Positions 6,183-11,678 of a stretch of 14,313 nucleotides of DNA are shown here, piece after piece. The notes below the pieces were generated by a model, which saw nothing but the letters and a program-made list of their open reading frames with translations, was not told where the DNA came from and did no database searches. Every line of letters starts with the position of its first letter. The first letter of the stretch is position 1. Source of the stretch: an uncultured Oscillospiraceae bacterium. GTDB taxonomy: Bacteria; Bacillota; Clostridia; Oscillospirales; Oscillospiraceae. The stretch is taken from contig CAJULZ010000073.1 of the NCBI GenBank assembly GCA_910587205.1, forward strand, positions 1 to 14,313. The letters run 5' to 3'. Position numbers and translations under genes: made by a program.

Positions 6183-6212
6183 GCATAGTTTCCCCTCCCT
6201 CCCGCCATACTA
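6183..6212 (+). promoter_or_regulatory. Forespore sigma-G-type promoter for spore coat genes
   Basis: GCATA (6183-6187), an 18-bp spacer and CATACTA (6206-6212) fit the Bacillus sigma-G consensus as I know it (GHATR, 18 bp, CATWHTA) at every position. The start codon of the first small coat-like gene lies 30 bp further on. Sigma-F or sigma-E use cannot be excluded, because these factors overlap in specificity. Confidence 0.7.
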
Positions 6213-6241
6213 AAGGCACCATGTTTAAGGAGGGACCTGCC

Positions 6242-6427
6242 ATGCCGAACCTGAGCTCCAAGGAGCTGTCCGCCCTGGAAGACCAGCTGGGGTTTGAGCG
6301 GATGCTGTGCTGCAAGTACCAGGACGCCGCCCAGACCACCCAGGAGACCGAGCTCAAAACCACCTATAACCAGTACGCCGCCCAGCACAAGCAGAACTAT
6401 GAAACCCTGCTGGGTTTCCTGAAGTAA
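6242..6427 (+). CDS. Small CotF-like spore coat protein (1)
   Basis: This is a 61-residue helical protein (begins MPNLSSKELSALEDQLGFER, ends NYETLLGFLK). It matches the pattern of short clostridial spore proteins annotated as spore coat or CotF-like: KELSALEDQL opening, a central Tyr/Gln-rich helix, and AAQHKQNYETLL at the end, a two-helix half of a ferritin-like bundle. The start is fixed by AAGGAGG about 8 nt upstream; the longer open frame from 6128 would run through the terminator and is not real. Its stop codon overlaps the ribosome binding site of the next gene, so the two are co-translated from one message. The sigma-G-type promoter just upstream supports expression in the developing spore. 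Confidence 0.8.
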   Translation: MPNLSSKELSALEDQLGFERMLCCKYQDAAQTTQETELKTTYNQYAAQHKQNYETLLGFLK

Positions 6428-6441
6428 GGAGGGGACACGTT

Positions 6442-6705
6442 ATGAACGAATCTGAAATCATCACCGACCTGCTGCTCACCGAGAAGAAGATGAGCACTAA
6501 CTACAATCTGTTTGCCTCCGAGTGCACCAACGTGCAGCTCCGGGACACCTTTGTCAACCTGCTCACCCAGGGCCACAAAACCCAGACCGCGCTGTTCGAG
6601 GCGGGCAAGCAGAAGGGCTGGTACAAAGTAGAGCAGGCCCAGCCCCAGCAGGTCGCCCAGGCCGGACAGAAGTTCAGCAACCAGACGCCCACCCTCCAAG
6701 CGTGA
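6442..6705 (+). CDS. CotF-family spore coat protein (2)
   Basis: The protein has 87 residues. The body (IITDLLLTEKKMSTNYNLFA, then LRDTFVNLLTQGHKTQTALF and KGWY) is a clear CotF/ferritin-like signature, in which helices beginning with LLxxEK and NYNxxAxEC are typical. The C-terminal tail is Gln/Pro/Ala-rich (AQPQQVAQAGQ) and low in complexity. It likely pairs with the preceding 61-residue protein, from which it is separated by 14 nt. A strong AAGGAGGGG site precedes the ATG. Its last codons and stop (TCCAAGCGTGA) form the start of a 29-bp direct repeat that flanks an inserted repeat element, so the 3' end is duplicated downstream at 6833. No gene is broken by that duplication. Confidence 0.85.
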   Translation: MNESEIITDLLLTEKKMSTNYNLFASECTNVQLRDTFVNLLTQGHKTQTALFEAGKQKGWYKVEQAQPQQVAQAGQKFSNQTPTLQA

Positions 6706-6861
6706 GCTTAGGCGCGCCGTCCCGGATGGACCGCAGCGAGGGCCAAACGGAAAGCCCAGGCCGTGGGCGGCGTTTTGCCCGAGTCGGAGGGAAGCCGGGA
6801 CGACAAGCGCGCCCAAAGCGAGCGTGACGCCATCCAAGCGTGAGCTTAGGCGCGCCGTCCC
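6695..6861 (+). repeat. Structured repeat element A with 29-bp direct repeats
   Basis: Identical 29-bp direct repeats (6695-6723 and 6833-6861) flank a 109-bp core (6724-6832); the period is 138 bp. The core begins GGATGGACCGCAGCGAGGGC, contains paired segments (GCCCA/TGGGC enclosed by GGGCCAAAC/GTTTTGCCC with one mismatch) and a GGAGGGAAGCC block, and ends AGCGAGCGTGAC plus four bases. The first repeat copy includes the stop codon of the coat gene. No open frame in it looks coding. It is related to the elements at 7771, 10140 and 11509. Confidence 0.8.
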
Positions 6862-6868
6862 AGTCAAT

Positions 6869-6931
6869 CCTTAAAAATCTCTAAAGTCTGCCCCCGGTAT
6901 CTGGCGGTACCGGGGGCTTTCATGCTATAAT
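6869..6931 (+). promoter_or_regulatory. Promoter of the response-regulator gene
   Basis: A perfect TATAAT (6926-6931) has an extended TG (6923-6924). No good -35 is present at the expected place (6903-6908), which lies inside the hairpin above. Upstream, CCTTAAAAAT and CTCTAAAGTC (6869-6888) are loosely related 10-bp-spaced units that resemble, in the opposite orientation, the repeats ahead of the ABC promoter. This is possible autoregulation by the OmpR-type regulator. Confidence 0.5.
6890..6917 (+). terminator. Terminator-like hairpin after the coat genes
   Basis: A perfect 10-bp stem (6890-6899 with 6908-6917, 8-nt loop) is followed by only TTTC, so termination may be partial. It ends 8 bp before the -10 box of the response-regulator promoter and overlaps where a -35 would lie. 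Confidence 0.6.
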
Positions 6932-6952
6932 AGCTTTAAACAGTCTATGACA

Positions 6953-7053
6953 CGCCGCAAAACATTTGCGGCGGCCCGAAGCCCTGTCCGTGCCCGACGC
7001 GCCGCCCGCTATAACAGCAACGGCTTTAAGTTCTTTTTTCCCCGGAAAAAGAA
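6953..7053 (+). other. Structured 5' leader of the response-regulator mRNA
   Basis: The message from the 6926 promoter would carry a leader of about 150 nt. It contains a perfect 9-bp hairpin with a 3-nt loop (6953-6973, CGCCGCAAA / TTTGCGGCG). It also contains a second hairpin (7031-7053, TTCTTTTT against AAAAAGAA, extended by TCC/GGA with a bulge) ending about 23 nt before the ribosome binding site. No riboswitch class was recognised. Confidence 0.5.
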
Positions 7054-7089
7054 GCAATAACCCCTTAAAACAACGAGGGAGGTACTCCT

Positions 7090-7779
7090 GTGGACACCAC
7101 CAATATTCTTATCGTCGAGGACGACGTGGACATCAACCGCCTGCTGTGCACCATCTTAGAGGGGGCGGGTTACACCTGCCGCGCCGCCTTTTCCGGCAGC
7201 GAAGCCCTGCTCTGGGCGGAAAAATACGGCTATGACCTGGTGCTGCTGGACCTGATGCTCCCCGGGTGCACCGGCGAGGAGTTCATCGCCAGCATCCGCC
7301 GGGGCAAGACCATGCCCATCATCGTGGTGTCCGCCAAGCTGGGGGTGTCCGACCGGGTGAACGTGCTCAAACTGGGGGCGGACGACTTCATCCCCAAGCC
7401 CTTCGACAACGCCGAGGTGCTGGCCCGGGTGGAGGCCCAGCTGCGCCGCAGCCGCCAGTTCTCCCAGCCCGCCGCCGCCGTGCTGTCCGCCGGGCCCCTC
7501 ACCCTGGATCTGGACAGCCACGCCGCCCTCCTGGACGGCCAAGAGGTGCCTCTCACCAGCCGGGAGTTCGACATTCTGGCCCTGCTGATGAAAAACCCCC
7601 GGCGGGCCTTCTCCCGGGCCCAGATCTACGAGTCCGTATGGGGGGAGGACTTCATCGGGGACGACAACACGGTAAACGTCCACGTCAGCAACCTGCGCTC
7701 CAAGCTGGCAAAGGCAGACCCGGACACCACCTACATCAAAACCGTGTGGGGGATTGGGTTCAAATTGGGGGAAGCGTGA
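7090..7779 (+). CDS. OmpR/PhoB-family response regulator
   Basis: The protein has 229 residues. The receiver domain (about 1-120) shows the acidic pair Glu10/Asp11-Asp12, phospho-acceptor Asp54 (LVLLDLMLPG), Ser81 (IIVVSAK) and Lys103 (FIPKPF). The C-terminal winged-helix domain shows the typical LTSREFDILALLMKNPRRAF, WGEDFIGDDNTVNVHVSNLR and YIKTVWGIGFKL. The start is GTG at 7090, supported by GGGAGG about 7 nt upstream. It lies upstream of an ABC transporter and a histidine kinase in the same orientation. By analogy with lantibiotic/bacitracin-type detoxification modules it probably activates the transporter genes. Direct repeats with 11-bp spacing at 8078-8099 are a candidate site. Its last codons and stop form the beginning of the tandem repeat array that follows. 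Confidence 0.93.
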   Translation: MDTTNILIVEDDVDINRLLCTILEGAGYTCRAAFSGSEALLWAEKYGYDLVLLDLMLPGCTGEEFIASIRRGKTMPIIVVSAKLGVSDRVNVLKLGADDFIPKPFDNAEVLARVEAQLRRSRQFSQPAAAVLSAGPLTLDLDSHAALLDGQEVPLTSREFDILALLMKNPRRAFSRAQIYESVWGEDFIGDDNTVNVHVSNLRSKLAKADPDTTYIKTVWGIGFKLGEA

Positions 7780-8064
7780 GGATAACCGCGCAGGGGAGCT
7801 TGGAGCGAAGCGAAGGCAAGAACCCAGGGCCCGCAAAGCGGGACCGGATCTTGCCTGATGCGCAGCGAAAGCGACCCGGCCGCGCGGCCAATCCGAGCGT
7901 GACAACGAGAAGCGTGAGGATAGCCGCGCAGGGGAGCTTGGAGCGAAGCGAAGGCAAGAACCCAGGGCCCGCAAAGCGGGACCGGATCTTGCCTGATGCG
8001 CAGCGAAAGCGACCCGGCCGCGCGGCCAATCCGAGCGTGACAACGAGAAGCGTGAGGATAACCG
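7771..8064 (+). repeat. Structured repeat element B: two tandem 138-bp units plus a third partial direct repeat
   Basis: The 18-bp GAAGCGTGAGGATAACCG occurs at 7771, 7909 (one change, A7785 to G7923) and 8047, exactly 138 bp apart. Between them are two otherwise identical 120-bp cores. Each core has GGAGCGAAGCGAAGGCAAGA, the pairing GGCAAGA/TCTTGCC (7815-7821 with 7849-7855) enclosing CCCGC-AAA-GCGGG, a second hairpin-prone GGCCGCGCGGCC, and the end CCGAGCGTGAC plus AACGA. Near-identity means a recent tandem duplication. The first unit overlaps the response-regulator stop codon. Open frames crossing the array on both strands are repeat artefacts. Confidence 0.9.
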
Positions 8065-8077
8065 AGCAAGGCAAGCA

Positions 8078-8131
8078 TTTAGGATTTCTTTAGACTTCCT
8101 TTCAGGAGTTTTGGCCTTTCGGTATTACAAT
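8078..8131 (+). promoter_or_regulatory. Regulated promoter of the ABC transporter with tandem regulator repeats
   Basis: TTTAG units at 8078-8082 and 8089-8093 (TTTAGGATTTC, then TTTAGACTTCC) repeat with exactly 11-bp spacing, typical of sites bound head-to-tail by OmpR-family dimers. A TACAAT -10 lies at 8126-8131, but the -35 position (around 8103-8108) is poor. That combination fits an activator-dependent promoter. The ATPase start codon is 33 bp downstream. Confidence 0.55.
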
Positions 8132-8163
8132 AAAGCCAGTTCAAACAGAAAGGCGGAAACGCT

Positions 8164-9090
8164 ATGACGGAAAACACGGCAGTGATGGCCGCCTACGGCC
8201 TTCAGAAAGCCTACGGTTCCTGCATGGCCCTGGACGGCGCGAGCATGATGGTGCGCCGGGGGGACATCTACGGGCTGGTGGGCCGCAACGGCGCGGGTAA
8301 GACCACCCTCATGCGGATGATCACCGGCCAGTCCGCCCCCACCGGCGGCGAACTGGAGCTGTTCGGAGCGGCGGGCAAAGCCATACGCCGCCAGCGGCAG
8401 CGCACCGGGACCATGATTGAAATCCCCTCCTTCTCCCCCTTCCTTACCGCCCGGGAAAACCTGGAGTACTACCGCCTCCAGCGGGGCATCCCCGGGCGGC
8501 AGACGGTGGACGAGGCACTGGAGCTGGTGGAGCTCACAAGCGCAGGCGCCAAGAAATTCAAGTCCTTCTCCCTGGGCATGAAGCAGCGGCTTGGGCTTGG
8601 GCTGGCCCTGATGAACCGCCCGGACTTCCTCATCCTGGACGAGCCCATCAACGGCCTGGACCCGGAGGGCGTGGCGGAGTTCAGGCAGATCCTGCGCCGC
8701 CTCAACGCTGAGCGGCAGACCACCATTTTGATCTCCAGCCATATCCTGTCCGAGCTGTCCAGCGTGGCTACCCGGTACGGCTTTATGGAGCAGGGCAGGA
8801 TCATCGAGGAGATTTCCGCCGAAGCCCTCCATGACAAGTGCCGCACCTGCCTGCGTCTGGAGGTGGACGACACCGCTAAGGCCGCCGCCGTCCTCCAGTC
8901 CCAGCTGGGCACCGACAAGTTCGAGGTGCTGCCGGGCAGCGTGATCCAGCTCTACGACTGCCTGGACGACCCCAAGCGGGCGTCCTACGCCCTGGCCCAG
9001 AACGGCGTGGCCCTGCTGGCCATGGAGCAGAAGGGCGCGGATCTGGAGGCCTACTTCCTCAGCCTGATCGGAGGTGGCCGTCATGCTTAA
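8164..9090 (+). CDS. ABC transporter ATP-binding protein (peptide-antibiotic protection type)
   Basis: The protein has 308 residues and is a single nucleotide-binding domain. Walker A is GRNGAGKT (40-47). The signature is FSLGMKQR (about 137-144). Walker B with D-loop is FLILDEPINGLDPEG, and the H-loop His is in LISSHILSEL. The FSLGMKQR-type signature, the INGLDPEG D-loop and the C-terminal extension of about 90 residues are characteristic of DrrA/BcrA/lantibiotic-immunity-type exporters. It would energise the permease encoded next; the two genes overlap by 8 nt, which implies translational coupling. AAAGGCGG precedes the ATG. A tandem-repeat-bearing promoter region upstream suggests control by the neighbouring response regulator. 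The substrate (antimicrobial peptide, bacitracin-like compound or other amphiphile) is inferred from family only. Confidence 0.93.
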   Translation: MTENTAVMAAYGLQKAYGSCMALDGASMMVRRGDIYGLVGRNGAGKTTLMRMITGQSAPTGGELELFGAAGKAIRRQRQRTGTMIEIPSFSPFLTARENLEYYRLQRGIPGRQTVDEALELVELTSAGAKKFKSFSLGMKQRLGLGLALMNRPDFLILDEPINGLDPEGVAEFRQILRRLNAERQTTILISSHILSELSSVATRYGFMEQGRIIEEISAEALHDKCRTCLRLEVDDTAKAAAVLQSQLGTDKFEVLPGSVIQLYDCLDDPKRASYALAQNGVALLAMEQKGADLEAYFLSLIGGGRHA

Positions 9091-9862
9091 CTACATTCGC
9101 GCCGAAGTTTACAAGCTGCTGCGCCGGCCCTACACCTATATCACCTTAGCCGCCCTGCTGGCGCTGGAGGCCTTGTTCGCCTCCATGTTCGCCTTCCACA
9201 ATTCCCACTCCATGCCCACCCCCTTCGGCGGGGCCATCATCAGCATCGTGGAGATGGGGGCCATCGGCTTCTGTATGTGCCTGCTCACCGGGGACATCGT
9301 GTTCGCGGGTCAGTACAAGAACTCCACCCTGAAAAACGAGGTGTCCTTCGGCCTGAGCCGCACCCGGATCTATCTGGGCAAACTTCTCGCCCAGACTCTG
9401 CTGTCCCTTGTGTACCTGGCGATCATGATGGTCTTTTTCATCGGCCTGTGCGCCGTCTGCCTGCCCATGGAGGGTCCCGCCGGGTTCTACTCCTCCGGGG
9501 ACGCCCTGATCATCGTGGGCTACTTCCTGGCGGCGGGCATACCCCTGTGGATCGGCGGGCAGGCGGCCATGTGTATGTGCCTGTTCCTGGTCAACGGCGA
9601 GATGGCCAGCTCCTTCCTTTATGTGGGCATCGTGTTCGTGCTGGACACCGTCATTGAGCTGGCGGGCCTGCTCATCGAGGGCGGGTTTGGCAATCTGCTG
9701 CTGAAAATACAGCAGCACTTCCCCGCGCCCCTGCTGGACGGGGCCAAGGAAGTGGTAGGCGACCCGGTCTATCTGGGGCAGGCGTGGCTGGTGGGGGCGT
9801 TCTGGGTAATTGTCTGCACCGCCATCGGGCTGTATGGGTTCCATAAGAAAGAAATCAAGTAA
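9083..9862 (+). CDS. ABC transporter permease (ABC-2 / lantibiotic-immunity type)
   Basis: The protein has 259 residues with about six hydrophobic segments: an N-terminal MLNYIRAEVYKLLRRPYTY leader typical of ABC-2-type permeases, a first helix, a long segment after PFGGAIIS, then helices near LLSLVYLAIMMVFFIGLCAV, YFLAAGIPLWI, FLYVGIVFVLDTVI and AFWVIVCTAIGLYGF. Cytoplasmic RTRIYLGKLLAQ and the C-terminal KKEIK are consistent with the family. The start at ATG 9083 (GGAGG at 9070-9074, 8-nt spacing) overlaps the ATPase stop; GTG 9074 lies inside the ribosome binding site. It partners the upstream ATPase in export or membrane extraction of an unknown substrate. A MITE-like element begins at the base directly after its stop codon. 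Confidence 0.9.
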   Translation: MLNYIRAEVYKLLRRPYTYITLAALLALEALFASMFAFHNSHSMPTPFGGAIISIVEMGAIGFCMCLLTGDIVFAGQYKNSTLKNEVSFGLSRTRIYLGKLLAQTLLSLVYLAIMMVFFIGLCAVCLPMEGPAGFYSSGDALIIVGYFLAAGIPLWIGGQAAMCMCLFLVNGEMASSFLYVGIVFVLDTVIELAGLLIEGGFGNLLLKIQQHFPAPLLDGAKEVVGDPVYLGQAWLVGAFWVIVCTAIGLYGFHKKEIK

Positions 9863-10024
9863 AGGAAGGACTGATTAAATCGGCAAGAGCGATTTGCGCG
9901 AGATTTTTTGCCGCAGCGAGGCGGGATTTCGCAGGAATAATTGTGTTTATCTCAAGAAATCGCAACGAAGTTGTGGCAAAAAAGATCCGCGAAGCGCCGC
10001 AGACGCATTTAATCAGCGCTTCCT
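9863..10024. mobile_element. MITE-like element with 18-bp terminal inverted repeats
   Basis: The ends AGGAAGGACTGATTAAAT (9863-9880) and ATTTAATCAGCGCTTCCT (10007-10024) are inverted repeats with 16 of 18 bases matching. Inside, ATTTTTTGCCGCA can pair with TGTGGCAAAAAAGAT, so the whole 162 bp folds as a long imperfect hairpin. No coding frame is present. It starts exactly after the permease stop codon, and no clear target duplication is visible. It is probably mobilised in trans, or is a stable RNA hairpin used as a processing/terminator unit. Confidence 0.7.
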
Positions 10025-10052
10025 AAAATATCAAATTGTGGGGTGAATCTGT

Positions 10053-10139
10053 GTGAAAAGAAAAAAGCTGGCGGCGTGCCTCATTGCCGCCGGGGCGGCC
10101 GCCCTATGCGCCTTTGTCATCACGAGGCATCAGAGGTAA
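10053..10139 (+). CDS. Predicted 28-residue single-pass membrane micro-protein
   Basis: A GTG-started frame encodes VKRKKLAACLIAAGAAALCA, then FVITRHQR: a basic N-terminus, one hydrophobic helix of about 18 residues with two Cys, and a basic tail. GGGGTGA lies about 6 nt upstream. It sits between the permease and kinase genes, all in the same orientation. No family is recognised. It could be a transporter- or kinase-associated small membrane protein, a remnant, or not translated at all. Confidence 0.4.
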   Translation: MKRKKLAACLIAAGAAALCAFVITRHQR

Positions 10140-10305
10140 AAACCGCGCCTCCAGCCGGGCCGCAAGGCCCGGCTGGAGGCGCGAGCGCAGGCCGGCAGGC
10201 CCGGATAGCCCGGAGCGAGGACGGTCGATGGGGTGTTCAGCGCCCCATCGACCAGCCCAAGCCGGAGGGAATCCAGGCCGCAAGCCGGCCCAACGCGAGC
10301 GTGAC
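10140..10305 (+). repeat. Structured repeat element C with an 18-bp GCAA-capped hairpin
   Basis: The element starts directly after the micro-protein stop. A perfect 18-bp stem (10144-10161 with 10166-10183) is closed by a GCAA tetraloop. The family core follows: GGATAGCCCGGAGCGAGG, an 11-bp hairpin (GGTCGATGGGG 10223-10233 with its complement 10243-10253), GCCGGAGGGAATCC, a small GGC-CGCAA-GCC hairpin and the family end GCGAGCGTGAC. No long flanking direct repeat is seen here; only AGAGGT recurs. It shares blocks with elements A, B and D. Confidence 0.75.
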
Positions 10306-10321
10306 AACAAAGAGGTGTCCT

Positions 10322-10384
10322 ATGAAAACGCTGTTTGTCCTGTTCCTGGCAGCGCTCTACCTGCTGTTCTTCGGCTGGAACTGA
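10322..10384 (+). CDS. Predicted 20-residue hydrophobic micro-protein
   Basis: ATG-started MKTLFVLFLAALYLLFFGWN with stop at 10382-10384. It has the size and composition of a single membrane helix with a Lys at residue 2 and an aromatic end. GAGGTG precedes the ATG with a short spacing of about 4 nt. The stop is 3 nt before the next start codon, which suggests translational coupling to the 61-residue membrane protein that lacks its own clear ribosome binding site. It could serve mainly as a leader peptide. No family is recognised. Confidence 0.45.
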   Translation: MKTLFVLFLAALYLLFFGWN

Positions 10385-10387
10385 CCC

Positions 10388-10573
10388 ATGGCAATGGCTG
10401 CGCTGAATGTTTTCGTCCCCCTCCTCACGGGGCCGTTGGGCATTTTTGGCCCCATGCTGCTGCTCCTGCTGGGGCTGTGGCTGGGCCGCGGGAACCGCTC
10501 CCCCTGGTTCGTCAAGGCTGCGCTGCTGGCCCTGCTGTCGGTGCTGCTGCTGATCATGTTCGGCTATCTGTGA
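10388..10573 (+). CDS. Small two-helix membrane protein of unknown function
   Basis: The protein has 61 residues and two predicted transmembrane helices (about 6-31, Leu-rich, and 41-60) joined by a short polar loop LGRGNRSPW. There is no recognisable ribosome binding site ahead of ATG 10388 or 10394, so translation probably depends on coupling to the 20-residue frame that ends 3 nt earlier. It is followed after 22 nt by the histidine kinase, whose own sensor part is almost absent. It could therefore be a membrane partner or accessory sensor for the kinase or the ABC exporter. That idea rests on position only; I recognise no family. Confidence 0.6.
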   Translation: MAMAALNVFVPLLTGPLGIFGPMLLLLLGLWLGRGNRSPWFVKAALLALLSVLLLIMFGYL

Positions 10574-10595
10574 CAGATGAAAGGGGCTTTCCGCC

Positions 10596-11495
10596 ATGAA
10601 AACCATCCTCATCATCGCGCTGCTCCTGCTGTGCGCCGTCCTCATCGGGCGGCAGGCCAGCCTGGAAAAGGGCCTCCACCTTGCCGCCCGCCGGATGCGG
10701 GAGCAGATGGCAAACCAGACTACCACCCGGCTGTCCCTCCCCTGCCCCAGCGCCGGGGCAGAGGAGCTGCTGGTGTGCCTCAACCAGCTGCTGGAGCTGC
10801 GTCAGGAGGAGCGGGCGCTCTCCCTCCGGAAGGAGCAGGCGCTGCGGCGGCAGATTGCCAACGTCTCCCACGACCTGCGCACCCCCCTCACCTCCATCCT
10901 GGGCTATTTGCAGCTTTTGGAGGGGGACGGCCTGTCCCCGGAAAAAAAGGCGGAATACTTGTCCGTGGTGGAGGGCCGGGCCCGCACTCTCCAGACCTTC
11001 ATCGCCTCCTTCTACGACCTGTCCCGCATTGAGGGGGGCGAACTGCCCCTGGAGCGGGAGCAGGTGGACCTAACCCGGGCGCTGTCCGATCAGCTGGCCG
11101 CCGCCTACCAGCAGATTGAGGAGGCCGGGCTGGAGGTGGACGTGGACATTACCCCGGAGCTGCCCCCCGTGTGGGCGGACAGCGGAGCCGTGACCCGGAT
11201 CTTCTCCAACCTGCTCACCAACGCCCTGCGCCACGGAACGGGCGTGCTGTCCGTGAAGCTGTACCGGGAGGGGAACCAAATCGTGTCCGCTTTCTCCAAC
11301 CGGGCGGAGGAGCTCACCGCCGAGGACGCCGCCCATGTGTTTGAGCGGTTCTATACCGCCGATAAAATGCGCACCGGGCAGTCCACCGGCCTGGGGCTGG
11401 CCATCGTCAAGGCCCTGGCGGAGCGCATGGGGCACTCCGCCGGCGCCCGGTGGACGGACGGGGTGTTTACGGTGGAGGTGCGGTGGAGCGTGTGA
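10596..11495 (+). CDS. Sensor histidine kinase with minimal N-terminal sensor
   Basis: The protein has 299 residues. One N-terminal transmembrane helix (about 3-18) is followed by a short cytoplasmic helical linker; no second helix, extracellular domain or HAMP is seen. The H-box is ANVSHDLRTPLTSILGYLQL with His92 as phosphorylation site. The N-box is IFSNLLTNALRHG (Asn205, Asn209). The G2/F region is FERFYTADKMR, then STGLGLAIVKALAERMG. The usual G1 DxG position reads FSNRAEEL, as in several clostridial transporter-linked kinases, so loss of activity should not be assumed. AAAGGGG precedes the ATG. It is the likely partner of the response regulator at 7090, from which it is separated by the ABC genes and several repeat elements. 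The lack of a sensor suggests signalling through the ABC transporter or a small membrane protein, as in Bce-type systems (inference). Confidence 0.92.
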   Translation: MKTILIIALLLLCAVLIGRQASLEKGLHLAARRMREQMANQTTTRLSLPCPSAGAEELLVCLNQLLELRQEERALSLRKEQALRRQIANVSHDLRTPLTSILGYLQLLEGDGLSPEKKAEYLSVVEGRARTLQTFIASFYDLSRIEGGELPLEREQVDLTRALSDQLAAAYQQIEEAGLEVDVDITPELPPVWADSGAVTRIFSNLLTNALRHGTGVLSVKLYREGNQIVSAFSNRAEELTAEDAAHVFERFYTADKMRTGQSTGLGLAIVKALAERMGHSAGARWTDGVFTVEVRWSV

Positions 11496-11508
11496 GGGGA
11501 GCCGATGG

Positions 11509-11661
11509 CGGCTTAGCGCTTCTTGGTCACGCTTCGCCTGTTCGCAACACGCGGCTTCCCTACGGCTCAGGCAAACCCCATCCGGGCCTCCGGCCCTTCT
11601 TGGGCTTTTGCCTTCGCTTCGGTCCATCCGCGCTGCTCACGACGGCTTAGCGCTTCTTGGT
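11509..11661 (-). repeat. Structured repeat element D (reverse orientation) with 19-bp direct repeats
   Basis: CGGCTTAGCGCTTCTTGGT occurs at 11509-11527 and 11643-11661 (period 134 bp). Read on the minus strand, the 115-bp core has GCGGATGGACCGAAGCGAAG, the pairing GGCAAA/TTTGCC (11612-11607 with 11575-11570) enclosing GGGCC-GGA-GGCCC, then GAGCCGTAGGGAAGCC, a small TGTT-GCG-AACA hairpin and the end GCGAAGCGTGAC. It begins 14 bp after the kinase stop, in the opposite orientation to the other copies. It most closely resembles element A in its first 20 bases. Confidence 0.8.
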
Positions 11662-11678
11662 TTGACTAAATTCATAAA

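Noticed and set aside
6128..6241. N-terminal extension of the first coat gene from the ATG at 6128
   Set aside because: It would run through the terminator and the sigma-G-type promoter, and the internal ATG at 6242 has a strong ribosome binding site and matches family length.
7771..8064. CRISPR array
   Set aside because: There are only three short direct repeats, spaced by 120-bp near-identical cores; CRISPR spacers are short and unique. No cas gene is present.
7731..8078. Open frames with repeated peptides on both strands across the tandem repeat array
   Set aside because: The peptide repeats simply translate the 138-bp DNA repeat, which is a multiple of three. The sequence has a non-coding, hairpin-rich structure shared with copies that are not open.
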